Below, piece by piece: positions 1 through 6,876 of a stretch of DNA of 64,000 nt. Every line of letters starts with the position of its first letter. The first letter of the stretch is position 1. The translations under genes were made by a program, and so were the position numbers. Source of the stretch: Peribacillus cavernae (GTDB taxonomy: Bacteria; Bacillota; Bacilli; Bacillales; DSM-1321); the NCBI RefSeq assembly GCF_003989135.1, contig NZ_RYZZ01000015.1, positions 1 to 64,000 on the forward strand. The letters are read 5' to 3'. Below the pieces are notes generated by a model. It made no database searches, had not been told where the DNA came from, and was given only the letters and a program-made list of their open reading frames with translations.

Positions 1-11
1 TTAAACAAATA

Positions 12-131
12 CTATTTAGCGAGGAAGCCTTTTTTCTTGGGAATATAAGGTATGTTTTTCAAATCATTAGGTGTCCATTTGGTAAGCCTTGTCGTAAATG
101 GTTGACCATCTTTTCCTTCGATTAAATAGAA
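12..131 (-). pseudogene. 3' remnant of an unidentified gene
   Basis: An open frame of 39 codons on the minus strand ends in TAG at 12-14 and contains the stretch IEGKDGQPFTTRLTKWTP. It is preceded in frame by a TAA and has no plausible start codon or ribosome binding site, so it looks like the tail of a gene whose 5' part is gone. I do not recognise the family. It sits beside another broken gene (169-387), which suggests that this end of the window is a graveyard of gene fragments. Confidence 0.25.
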
Positions 132-168
132 TTAATTAGTAGTTTGTATTTCATGGAGGGATCTCTGT

Positions 169-387
169 ATGGCCAAATTGATTTACCATCTTGCCATAAC
201 GCTTGATAACTTTATTGCAGATTTGAGTGGGGAAGCTGATGATTCTATTTTTTTATACGAGGGAGATCATACTACAGATTTCTTGTCAGATATTCAGCAG
301 TATGATGCGGTATTAACGGGAGGAAAAACGTATGAATACAGCTTTAAATTCGGCCTAAAGCCAGGTGAACTTAAGGGATTGTGTTGA
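169..387 (+). pseudogene. N-terminal fragment of a dihydrofolate reductase-family (RibD C-terminal-like) protein
   Basis: The 72 codons begin MAKLIYHLAITLDNFIADLSG, the typical N-terminal beta strand and substrate-loop signature of the small 'dihydrofolate reductase family' (RibD_C) proteins of Bacillus, which are usually 170-190 residues long. The GGKTYE motif near residue 51 also fits. The reading frame stops soon after, with no continuation of the fold downstream in any frame, so this is a truncated copy. The start has a good GGAGG ribosome binding site (154-158). A functional reductase is unlikely, since most of the NADPH-binding region is missing. Confidence 0.6.
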
Positions 388-454
388 TCAATTAAGGGGC
401 TTTTGGGTTGGATCGTTCCTGTAATAATGATTATGTTTAACTAGAAAGTGAATG

Positions 455-476
455 TCGTATACTTATATGTATACGA
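455..476. repeat. perfect 8-bp inverted repeat (TCGTATAC / GTATACGA)
   Basis: Two 8-base arms, TCGTATAC and GTATACGA, flank a 6-base AT spacer. There is no T-tract, so it is not an obvious terminator. It may be an operator or simply the end of a decayed transcript. No neighbouring gene clearly uses it. Confidence 0.4.
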
Positions 477-538
477 ATTGAAACATATAGCAGTATGATT
501 CGTTTTTTTTAAACGATTATTGAATGGCTTAGATAAGA

Positions 539-751
539 TTAGTTTGAGTAAATAAGCAATAAAATGAATATAGAAGGGCTAAGATTCCCACTATCAGGTT
601 GAAATTTTTTTTTATTCTCTTTTCTTAATATAAAGTAAATACCAGTACAAAAGAATCCTATAAACCATCCGATTTCAAATTGTAAAAAGGCTAAAGCAAA
701 ACCTAAAATTCCTGCAAATTGGAGTATTTGTGCTGTGCTAATTTTGTTCAA
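539..751 (-). CDS. small hypothetical membrane protein
   Basis: This 70-residue product starts at a TTG with an AGGAG ribosome binding site (complement of 761-765, about nine bases upstream). It contains two hydrophobic helices, roughly residues 7-25 and 28-42, the second followed by a basic KENKKK stretch that should lie in the cytoplasm, and a third hydrophobic run at the C-terminus. I do not recognise the family. It stands alone between pseudogenes. Prediction as a real gene rests on the ribosome binding site and the membrane-protein composition. Confidence 0.45.
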   Translation of the reverse strand: MNKISTAQILQFAGILGFALAFLQFEIGWFIGFFCTGIYFILRKENKKKFQPDSGNLSPSIFILLLIYSN

Positions 752-874
752 GTAAACCCACTCCTAATTTCCTGTTTTTGCCTTATTTTCCAATAATACT
801 ATATTAATATTCTCATCTCTATGATAACATAATTTTGTAGTTAGAAAATACAAATAAAGGGGAGAATCGTAGAA

Positions 875-1415
875 ATGAAAAAAGTCGTAGTTTCAGCGTT
901 GTCTTTAGCCTTGATGGCTGGAGTAGTACCTTTTACTAATGCTACAAAAGCTAGTGCCGACACTAGTGAATTGGCACCTCCGCCAGTCGTAGAATCAGGA
1001 GTACCTGGTGAAGTTGTCTATGATAAAAATGAAGTATCGGTTGCACCACCAACTTTACCAATCAAGAAAGTCATATTTACAACAATCTGAGAGCGTATCT
1101 GCTGCAGGTGTATATGGTAGCACTTGGAATTACAATAAGACTGTTAAATATTCACAAAAAATGACTTGGACTACAGTAGCATCAGCAGCATCGGCTATAG
1201 GTCTTTACACAGGAATAAAATATCTAACTCTTGGAGGGATTGTTGGGAATTGGATAATTGCTAACAAAGGTAGTTGGATTTATTACTCAGATAAACAGTA
1301 TTGGAGAATGGCTGGTTCAACTCTTCAAACGAAACATGTTGTTACGTGGTATAAAGATAAGGCACGTACAAAGAAAATCCAAACTCAAGAATACATAACT
1401 AATGATAGAGGATGA
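875..1415 (+). pseudogene. frameshifted secreted protein
   Basis: The first frame (875-1090) has a strong ribosome binding site and a textbook signal peptide (MKKVVVSALSLALMAGVVPF, then probable cleavage near ATKASA-D), followed by a Pro-rich segment. It ends at TGA 1088-1090. The +1 frame continues without interruption from about 1060 to 1415 with SESVSAAGVYGSTWNY and a region rich in Trp, Tyr and small residues (TWTTVASAASAIGLYTGIKY) and a membrane-like helix. Joined, the two halves give a secreted protein of about 175-180 residues. The shift lies between about 1050 and 1090. Exported proteins of this size, with a signal peptide and an aromatic C-terminal domain, are common in Bacillus but have no known function. 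It could be a real mutation or a sequencing error. Confidence 0.55.
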
Positions 1416-1537
1416 CATAAAAAAGATCTGCTTTTCAGATATGGATGTTGAATAAAGTTTGATAATTTATAATAAATAAAACTCAATTTATAGCCAGATA
1501 AAAGCTTTTATCAATTACAAAAAGAAAGAAGGATAAC

Positions 1538-1930
1538 ATGCAAAATAAACGATCTGTACAACTTAATTATAATAATCTGGTTTTTAAGGCTGTCAGCAAC
1601 ACGGAAAATGGCGAAACCTCTGCTGAAACCATCTTTCACTACAAACAGGAGGGGAAAATTCTGTCTGCTACCTACAAAGGCGGCGCGATTCTGTATGGAA
1701 GCTTAGTTGGTTTTGTAGATGACGATTTTCGTCTTCACTTCCGTTACAGTCAGGTAAATAACGATTATCAGCTAAGAAGCGGCGAGTGCACCTCATCTCC
1801 GGAAATCCTCGCTGATGGACGGATCCGTCTTCATGAGAAATGGCAGTGGTCCATTGATGACAATAGTGAAGGAGTATCAGTGGTGGAAGAAGTGAAAAGT
1901 AAGGAAATATTATTAGTTAGTGAATCTTAA
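1538..1930 (+). CDS. small 'N-acetylglutamate synthase' family protein (name probably historical)
   Basis: The 130-residue product belongs to a Bacillus family of about 100-130 residues that databases label N-acetylglutamate synthase although it has no acetyltransferase fold. Recognisable stretches are VSNTENGETSAETIFHYKQE, the Gly-rich strand GGAILYGSLVGFVDDD and RIRLHEKWQWSIDD. It looks like an all-beta lipocalin-like domain. The start ATG follows an AGAAGGA ribosome binding site. A broken second copy of the 3' half lies at about 2229-2365. I would not infer arginine biosynthesis from the family name: there are no arg genes nearby. Confidence 0.6.
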   Translation: MQNKRSVQLNYNNLVFKAVSNTENGETSAETIFHYKQEGKILSATYKGGAILYGSLVGFVDDDFRLHFRYSQVNNDYQLRSGECTSSPEILADGRIRLHEKWQWSIDDNSEGVSVVEEVKSKEILLVSES

Positions 1931-2058
1931 ATACATAGGCAGCAACTAGCCTTCCAAGGTTTGCATTTTTCAGTTTGTACTTCCACTTGCGGATAGGAGA
2001 CCTTTTTTTCCACTTTGTGGAGATCCATATACATTCAACTTACTAGATTTATTGTATA

Positions 2059-2087
2059 TTGAAAAAGTAAGCGCTTTCATATATACT
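2059..2087 (+). promoter_or_regulatory. sigma-A-type promoter with a CcpA-box-like spacer, serving the orphan RNA
   Basis: TTGAAA (2059-2064) and TATACT (2082-2087) are separated by 17 bases. The spacer holds AAGTAAGCGCTTTCAT (2065-2080), which matches the catabolite-responsive element consensus except for one of the conserved bases in the left half. Transcription should begin near 2094, just before the hairpins of the RNA described next. The kdg promoter at 59676 has the same -35, the same -10, the same spacing and a GCGCTTTCA spacer. Confidence 0.55.
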
Positions 2088-2093
2088 AAGAAT

Positions 2094-2186
2094 AGGTGGA
2101 CAGCAATAGTGGCTGTCAGGGTATCCGGCGTAGGTGGGGCCGATACCACAAACAGGGCACTTGTGAGAACAGTGTCCTTTTTTATT
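2094..2186 (+). ncRNA. candidate orphan small structured RNA
   Basis: Between a good promoter (2059-2087) and an intrinsic terminator lie three hairpins and no ORF. The stems are GACAGC/GCTGTC (2099-2104 with 2112-2117), GGTATC/GATACC (2120-2125 with 2142-2147, enclosing a G-rich loop) and the terminator stem GGGCACT/AGTGTCC (2155-2161 with 2171-2177), followed by a T-tract to about 2186. The predicted RNA is about 90 nt. The segment GTGG near 2096 can also pair with CCAC at 2146-2149, giving a possible closing helix. Downstream there is only a decayed gene fragment, so it is either a free-standing sRNA or a leader/riboswitch that has lost its gene. It does not match any riboswitch core that I know by eye. 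Confidence 0.5.
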
Positions 2187-2228
2187 TTGGGTTGGTAACC
2201 ATAAATTAAATTCAATCATAACAAATAT

Positions 2229-2365
2229 CAGGTTATGATTCAGCTTAGAGGTGGCGAGTGCTTCTCAACCGCGGAATTTCTCGCTTATGGCCGTATCCGC
2301 CTTCACGAGAAATAGCAGTGGTCAATTGATGACAATAGTGAAGGACTATCGTAGTTGAAGAATAA
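2229..2365 (+). pseudogene. decayed partial duplicate of the 1538-1930 gene
   Basis: This stretch is clearly alignable with about 1763-1895 of the intact gene: both contain GGCGAGTGC, CGCCTTCACGAGAAA or CGTCTTCATGAGAAA, GGCAGTGGT-like and ATTGATGACAATAGTGAAGGA segments. The copy has a TAG replacing the Trp codon in the EKWQW motif and lacks the whole 5' half. It is therefore the remnant of a tandem duplication whose junction now encloses the small RNA unit at 2059-2186. Confidence 0.75.
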
Positions 2366-2422
2366 AGATCTAATGAAAAGGTAGGTAAAATGCACTAAAT
2401 TTAATTTTTATTTAAAACCAAG

Positions 2423-2452
2423 TTGACAGATATGATTAATATATATTAAGAT
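2423..2452 (+). promoter_or_regulatory. possible promoter of the sulfur cluster leader
   Basis: A perfect -35 hexamer TTGACA (2423-2428) is followed after 18 bases by TAAGAT (2447-2452), a four-of-six match to the -10 consensus. Transcription would begin near 2459, giving a leader of about 95 nt before the Cys-rich leader ORF and about 220 nt before the first structural gene. The weak -10 keeps confidence moderate. Confidence 0.4.
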
Positions 2453-2554
2453 ACAAACAATTAATAATATTCAAATTTATACATGGCAATTGGTTAGTGA
2501 AAAATAAGTACATAGACAGCAGCCTTTTTCTTATCTTTAAAGGGGGCGATATAA

Positions 2555-2590
2555 ATGTGTGACTGTGACTGTGAGTGTATAAATGAATAG
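2555..2590 (+). CDS. cysteine-rich leader peptide (MCDCDCECINE), putative attenuator peptide
   Basis: A start ATG with a strong ribosome binding site (AAAGGGGG, 2539-2546) opens an 11-codon ORF reading Met-Cys-Asp-Cys-Asp-Cys-Glu-Cys-Ile-Asn-Glu-stop (TAG 2588-2590). Four of the first eight codons are TGT. The ORF is followed at once by mutually exclusive hairpins and an intrinsic terminator (2596-2657), and then by a sulfur assimilation gene. This is the classical layout of ribosome-mediated transcription attenuation, with Cys-tRNA supply as the likely signal: stalling at the Cys codons during cysteine shortage would leave 2596 onward free to fold as an antiterminator. Peptide-based attenuators of this kind are unusual in Bacillus, which mostly uses T-boxes, S-boxes and CymR for sulfur genes. 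The mechanism is inference. Confidence 0.7.
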   Translation: MCDCDCECINE

Positions 2591-2595
2591 CAACG

Positions 2596-2657
2596 GCCAA
2601 TCGGACAACCGAAGGCTCCAGACCTTACGAACTGTAAGGATTGGGGCTTTTATTTTT
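2596..2657 (+). terminator. attenuator: antiterminator hairpin overlapping an intrinsic terminator
   Basis: The terminator pairs GCTCCA (2615-2620) with TGGGGC (2642-2647) and CCTTAC (2623-2628) with GTAAGG (2634-2639), and is followed by TTTTATTTTT. An upstream hairpin pairs GCC (2596-2598) with GGC (2614-2616) and TCGG (2601-2604) with CCGA (2609-2612), so it competes for bases of the terminator's 5' arm. In addition CCAATC (2597-2602) is complementary to GATTGG (2640-2645) of the 3' arm. A ribosome finishing the leader ORF would cover about 2590-2604 and block both alternatives, favouring termination; a ribosome stalled on the Cys codons would not. Confidence 0.65.
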
Positions 2658-2681
2658 ACTACCAGAAAGGCAGGTAAATCA

Positions 2682-3230
2682 ATGAGTGATATTGTTACCA
2701 TTTCCGGGAGCCCATCAACAGAATCGAAGTCAACCATCGTCTTAAAGTATTTAAAACGTCAACTGGAAGAAGAAGGGCTGACTGTAAAAGAAATATCTGT
2801 ACTTGATGTAGAACCGAATATATTACTAAACGGGGAATATAATCATCCTTCCATTACAAGTCTCGTAAAAAATATTCAAAACGCGAAGGGAGTTATCATC
2901 GCTTCGCCTGTCTACAAAGCAGCTTATTCCGGGGCTTTAAAAGCATTACTGGACCTATTTCCACAGGATGCTTTTCAAAACAAGCCCGTTTATCCATTAA
3001 TGGTTGGAGGAAGCCAGGCCCATTTACTTGCGATCGATTTTTCCTTAAAGCCTTTATTGGCAGGTTTACATGCACAAACAATTCTAAAAGGAGTTTATCT
3101 TACAGAAAAACAAATTGATAAAACAAACGATGCTGAACCAATCGTTGACTCTGAATTACTGAAAAGAGTAAGGGAGCAATTACATCAGTTTGCGGAAATC
3201 ACAAAGAAATTAAGCAGCATCCCGGTGTAA
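2682..3230 (+). CDS. ssuE: NADPH-dependent FMN reductase (SsuE-like)
   Basis: The 182-residue flavodoxin-like protein begins MSDIVTISGSPSTESKSTIV, where GSPS near residue 8 is the FMN phosphate loop of SsuE-type reductases. It also contains ASPVYKAAYSGALKALLDLF (about residues 70-89), the flavin-stacking segment typical of SsuE/MsuE, and a TxxxKGVYL strand. Such enzymes use NAD(P)H to make free reduced FMN for a partner monooxygenase; the likely partner is encoded at 5480-6817. The ATG at 2682 is chosen because the frame upstream runs through the attenuator hairpins, and AGGT lies about eight bases before it. It is the first structural gene behind the Cys leader. Confidence 0.8.
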   Translation: MSDIVTISGSPSTESKSTIVLKYLKRQLEEEGLTVKEISVLDVEPNILLNGEYNHPSITSLVKNIQNAKGVIIASPVYKAAYSGALKALLDLFPQDAFQNKPVYPLMVGGSQAHLLAIDFSLKPLLAGLHAQTILKGVYLTEKQIDKTNDAEPIVDSELLKRVREQLHQFAEITKKLSSIPV

Positions 3231-3252
3231 ATGTAAAAAGGGAGGGATAAAA

Positions 3253-3429
3253 ATGGTGAACCTTAGTGAGGAAAAAGTCCAACATATTCTTTCTGCTTTA
3301 CAGAAAATTGAATATGGATCATTGTTGATAACGATACATGAAGGTGAAATCACCCAGGTGGACAGTACAGTCAAAAACCGTTTTCTAAAACCCAAATCCA
3401 ATCAATTAAACCGAAAAGTCAATTATTAA
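3253..3429 (+). CDS. yezD: YezD-family small protein (DUF2292)
   Basis: This 58-residue product carries the compact YezD signature: an amphipathic helix (EEKVQHILSALQKIEYGS) followed by the strand LLITIHEGEITQVDSTVKNRF. The family is about 55 residues long and in Bacillus is usually found among sulfate/organosulfur assimilation genes, but its biochemical role is unknown. The ribosome binding site AGGGAGGG lies seven bases upstream. The C-terminal tail (KPKSNQLNRKVNY) is longer and more basic than I would expect. It is followed by a strong terminator, so ssuE-yezD form a short unit under the attenuator. Confidence 0.75.
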   Translation: MVNLSEEKVQHILSALQKIEYGSLLITIHEGEITQVDSTVKNRFLKPKSNQLNRKVNY

Positions 3430-3452
3430 TATAAAGTTCTACCGGTCAACCG

Positions 3453-3494
3453 GAGACACGGATTCTATTTTTATAGACTGTGTCTCTTTTTTTA
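3453..3494 (+). terminator. intrinsic terminator after yezD
   Basis: GAGACAC (3453-3459) pairs with GTGTCTC (3480-3486), with a T-tract from 3485. The genes from 3756 onward therefore need their own promoter. The 3495-3755 interval holds no convincing gene; it has weak inverted repeats (GTTACA...TGTAAC near 3656-3692) and no S-box or T-box that I can recognise. Confidence 0.75.
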
Positions 3495-3755
3495 TTACTT
3501 TGCACGAAACACAGGAAAACGAAAAGTAATAACTATGAAGATTTTGAATTCGGTTGGTTTATCCCGACTACAGGTGATGGGAAATACTCGAATATGTGAA
3601 TTTAGAAATCTTCTCCTTATTCTCTCCGGATATCCTAATTTAGAAGGAGGCAAAGGTTACAGGAAATATTCTTCTCCCTCTTGTAACAGAAATTTAGAGA
3701 GAAAAAAATTAGAAATAGTAATAGAGACCCAATATAACATTCGAGGAGTGAAAGC

Positions 3756-4526
3756 ATGTCACTTTTAGAAATACATGATCTTGATAAATCATTCCATACG
3801 AACAATGGTTTGACACATGCATTAAAAAACATACAGCTCACAATTAAAAATGGTGAATTTATTACCATCATTGGACCTAGCGGATGTGGAAAGAGTACTT
3901 TATTAAAGATTATTGCCGGCATAGATATAGAGCATAGTGGTAGTGTGAAAATCGATCAAAAGGAGGTAATCGGGCCCAGTATCGATAAAGGATTTATTTT
4001 TCAAGAACCAAGGCTTTTCCCCTGGTTTACAGTTGAGAAGAATATAGCAGCAAATTTTTCTCTGAATGATATAAAAGTTAGGAAAAAAGTCGATGAACTA
4101 ATAAAACTTGTTCGCTTAGAAGGGTTTAAAAAGGCATACCCTAAAGAGCTTTCTGGTGGTATGGCCCAAAGAGTGGCCATTGCTCGTGCGTTATTGCGTA
4201 ATCCAAAAGTATTGTTGTTAGATGAACCTTTTGGGGCACTTGATGCTTTCACTCGATCACATATGCAAGAGGTTTTGTTTGATATTTGGCAAGAAAACAG
4301 AACCACGATGATTTTTGTGACACATGACATTGATGAGGCTATCTTTCTAGCAAACCGTGTCATTATTATGAATGCTCGTCCTGGGACTGTACAAAAAGTG
4401 ATTAGAATTGATTCTCCTTATCCAAGAAAGAAGTCCAACAAATCATTTCAAGATTTTAGACACCTGGTTTTGAATGAATTTGATAAAACAGATGAGTTAG
4501 AATTGGTTGACCGTGCAGGAATTTAA
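3756..4526 (+). CDS. ssuB: aliphatic sulfonate-type ABC transporter, ATP-binding protein (SsuB/TauB family)
   Basis: The 256-residue ATPase has Walker [10 protein letters not shown] (about residues 40-48), the Q-loop FQEPRLFPW, signature LSGGMAQR (about 131), Walker [13 protein letters not shown] (about 151) and switch histidine in FVTHDIDEA. The FQEPRLFPW form of the Q-loop and the C-terminal MNARPG stretch are characteristic of the nitrate/sulfonate/taurine (NitT/TauT) subfamily. It is followed after 12 bases by the permease gene and belongs with the binding lipoprotein at 6877-7911. GAGGAG ribosome binding site. Substrate: probably an organosulfur compound, by context. Confidence 0.85.
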   Translation: MSLLEIHDLDKSFHTNNGLTHALKNIQLTIKNGEFITIIGPSGCGKSTLLKIIAGIDIEHSGSVKIDQKEVIGPSIDKGFIFQEPRLFPWFTVEKNIAANFSLNDIKVRKKVDELIKLVRLEGFKKAYPKELSGGMAQRVAIARALLRNPKVLLLDEPFGALDAFTRSHMQEVLFDIWQENRTTMIFVTHDIDEAIFLANRVIIMNARPGTVQKVIRIDSPYPRKKSNKSFQDFRHLVLNEFDKTDELELVDRAGI

Positions 4527-4538
4527 TGGAGGTGATGC

Positions 4539-5393
4539 ATGATGGATAATAAGGCGGGAGTATTGGTGCCTACTTCTATGAACGAAAATAGACCTATCAA
4601 AAAGAGTATGAGTAGTCAGCCGAAAAAGGTAAAAAAATTAGATGTGTTCGTCAGGGGATTAATTTTCCCAATCATCGTTCTAGGGCTTTGGGAACTAGCA
4701 GGATATACAGATATCATTTCTGAGACTCTTCTTCCACGACCTAGTAATATATTTACTACTTTCTTAGACTTAGCACAAACTGGGGATTTGTTTAACCATG
4801 TACAAATCAGTCTGTTACGCGCTCTAGGAGGTTTTCTTATAGGGGGAAGTCTAGGCCTTATAATGGGTTTGCTGGTTGGCTTTTCAAATAAAGTGGAACA
4901 GACTCTTGACCCAACCTTGCAAATGATAAGGACAGTTCCAACATTAGCAGTTATTCCTTTATTTATTTTATGGTTCGGGTTTGGAGAGATGTCAAAACTT
5001 CTTTTGATAGCCAAAGCAGCATTCTTTCCCTTATATGTGAATTCGTTTCTTGGAATACGTAGCGTGGATACTAAATTGTTTGAGGTAGCAAAAGTTCTTG
5101 AATTTAGTAGATGGAAACAAATCACAAATCTTATTTTACCTTCTGCATTACCTAATATTCTTTTGGGTTTAAGATTGGCTCTTGGAGCAGCGTGGTTAGC
5201 TTTAGTAGCAGCGGAGTTGATGGGTTCAAGCGAAGGAGTAGGTTACTTAATCATGGATGCCCGCCAGTTTTCCCAAACTTCAATTGTTTTTGTAGGAATT
5301 ATTATTTTCGCTGTATTCGGAAAAGCATCAGATTCATTTGTTCGTTATTTTGAAAGAAAGCTTCTTAAATGGAGGGATAGTTTTCAAGGTTAA
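4539..5393 (+). CDS. ssuC: aliphatic sulfonate-type ABC transporter permease (SsuC/TauC family)
   Basis: The 284-residue product has about six hydrophobic helices after a basic 40-residue N-terminus. It carries the permease-ATPase coupling motif (EVAKVLEFSRWKQITNLILP, roughly residues 186-205), a form of the EAA loop. The MIRTVPTLAVIPLFILWFGF segment is a hallmark of NitT/TauT-family permeases. The start is one of two adjacent ATGs (4539 or 4542) after GGAGGTG. It works with SsuB (3756-4526) and SsuA (6877-7911) at the cytoplasmic membrane. Confidence 0.85.
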   Translation: MMDNKAGVLVPTSMNENRPIKKSMSSQPKKVKKLDVFVRGLIFPIIVLGLWELAGYTDIISETLLPRPSNIFTTFLDLAQTGDLFNHVQISLLRALGGFLIGGSLGLIMGLLVGFSNKVEQTLDPTLQMIRTVPTLAVIPLFILWFGFGEMSKLLLIAKAAFFPLYVNSFLGIRSVDTKLFEVAKVLEFSRWKQITNLILPSALPNILLGLRLALGAAWLALVAAELMGSSEGVGYLIMDARQFSQTSIVFVGIIIFAVFGKASDSFVRYFERKLLKWRDSFQG

Positions 5394-5479
5394 TAGCATT
5401 AACAAAGATTGAAAACGTTCATTAGACAATGGGATAAAAAGAAAGTGTTTCTTTAATTTATCAAAGAGGTGATTATTGA

Positions 5480-6817
5480 ATGGGTAAACCTAATCGTATG
5501 TTGCATCTGAATTTGTTTCTGACAAGTATGGGTCATCACGAAGCAGCATGGCGTCATCCAAAGTCAGATGTGAGCCAAGCACTCGATTTTAACTATTATA
5601 AAATGTTAGCACTTAAAGCAGAGCAAGCAAAATTGGATTCCCTTTTTCTAGCTGATCGTTATTCGGTCTCTAAAGAAGCGGTTAAATATGGTGAATTATT
5701 AGGAGGAATAGAACCTCTCACTCTTTTATCTGCATTAGCTGTAGTAACAAAAAGGATAGGGCTCATTGCAACTGTTTCCACCACCTTTAATGAACCTTTT
5801 AATTTGTCACGTCGCTTTGCCTCGCTTGATCACTTAAGTGGGGGAAGAGCGGGGTGGAATGTGATTACATCAGGGACTGATAAGGAAGCGCAAAATTTTA
5901 ACTTTGATAGGATACCTGATCATAGGGAGAGATACAGTCGAGCTAAAGAGTTTGTAGACGTGGCTCTTAAACTCTGGGACAGTTGGGAAGATGATGCACT
6001 TATAAAAGATAAAGCTTCGGGAATCTATGCGGATAATAATAAAATTCATGAAATCCATCATGCAGGACATTTTTTTTCTGTTCGTGGGCCACTTAATATT
6101 TCAAGATCTCCCCAAGGGATGCCTGTAATAGTCCAGGCAGGATCTTCGAATGACGGAAAAGAATTTGCTGCTCAATATGCTGAAGTAATCTTTACTGCAC
6201 AGCAATCTCTCGAGGATGCCCAAGAGTTCTATTCAGATATAAAGTCTAAAGTAGTCGAACACGGGCGTTCTGAAGAAGAACTAAAAGTTTTGCCGGGCAT
6301 TTGCCCGATTATTGGAGAATCAGAAAGTGAAGCTAAAGAAAAGGAGGCAAAACTTCATGAACTAACTAATCCTGAGTACAGTGTTCTCCAACTGTCAAAT
6401 AGAATTGGTTTTGATTTGTCAACTTATCCATTAGATGGGCCTTTGCCTGATCTTCCAGATCCAGGACAAATAAATGGTCATCAGAGTAGAGCAAAGTTAA
6501 TAATGGACTTAGCAGAAAAAGAGAATTTGACAATCAGACAATTACTTCTTCGTCTTGCAGGAGGAAGGGGACATTATACGATTGCAGGAACACCTAAACA
6601 AATTGCAGATGAATTAGAAGCATGGTTTACCAGCAGAGCAGCAGATGGATTTAACATTATGCCTCAATTGATGAATGAAGGATTTGATGATTTTGTCAAC
6701 TTAGTTGTTCCAGAATTGCAAAGAAGGGGTTTGTTCCGTACAGAATATGATGGTCATACGCTCCGGGGACATTTCGGTTTAAATATTCCTCAGAATAAAT
6801 CTCAAATTATTGGTTGA
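5480..6817 (+). CDS. FMN-dependent monooxygenase of the NtaA/SnaA/DszA (LLM flavin) family
   Basis: This 445-residue bacterial-luciferase-like TIM-barrel protein starts with NRMLHLNLFLTSMGHHEAAW, the NtaA/DmoA-type beginning, and contains LDSLFLADRYSV, TVSTTFNEPFNLSRRFASLD and GRAGWNVITSG, which are conserved in two-component monooxygenases such as NtaA, DszA, dimethylsulfide monooxygenase and SfnG. These enzymes take reduced FMN from a separate reductase and cleave C-S or C-N bonds. Position between an Ssu-type permease and binding protein, with an SsuE-like reductase nearby, points to oxidative release of sulfite or sulfide from an imported organosulfur compound. It is not the classic SsuD (about 380 residues). 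Exact substrate unknown. Confidence 0.8.
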   Translation: MGKPNRMLHLNLFLTSMGHHEAAWRHPKSDVSQALDFNYYKMLALKAEQAKLDSLFLADRYSVSKEAVKYGELLGGIEPLTLLSALAVVTKRIGLIATVSTTFNEPFNLSRRFASLDHLSGGRAGWNVITSGTDKEAQNFNFDRIPDHRERYSRAKEFVDVALKLWDSWEDDALIKDKASGIYADNNKIHEIHHAGHFFSVRGPLNISRSPQGMPVIVQAGSSNDGKEFAAQYAEVIFTAQQSLEDAQEFYSDIKSKVVEHGRSEEELKVLPGICPIIGESESEAKEKEAKLHELTNPEYSVLQLSNRIGFDLSTYPLDGPLPDLPDPGQINGHQSRAKLIMDLAEKENLTIRQLLLRLAGGRGHYTIAGTPKQIADELEAWFTSRAADGFNIMPQLMNEGFDDFVNLVVPELQRRGLFRTEYDGHTLRGHFGLNIPQNKSQIIG

Positions 6818-6876
6818 GAAAAAATACTATAGATAAATACCGAAATAAAACCTTATTCCGGAAGGAGCAATTTAAG

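Noticed and set aside
2460-2680. S-box or T-box riboswitch in the leader of the sulfur cluster
   Set aside because: Neither the S-box core nor the T-box AGGGTGGNACCGCG element is present; the Cys codons and competing hairpins explain the leader better.
3535-3768. 77-codon plus-strand ORF before ssuB
   Set aside because: No ribosome binding site, poor protein-like composition, and it runs into the ssuB start; it is more likely untranslated leader.
5405-5425. possible catabolite-responsive element (TTGAAAACGTTCATT) before the monooxygenase gene
   Set aside because: The right half-site is off by two bases from the consensus and there is no promoter nearby.
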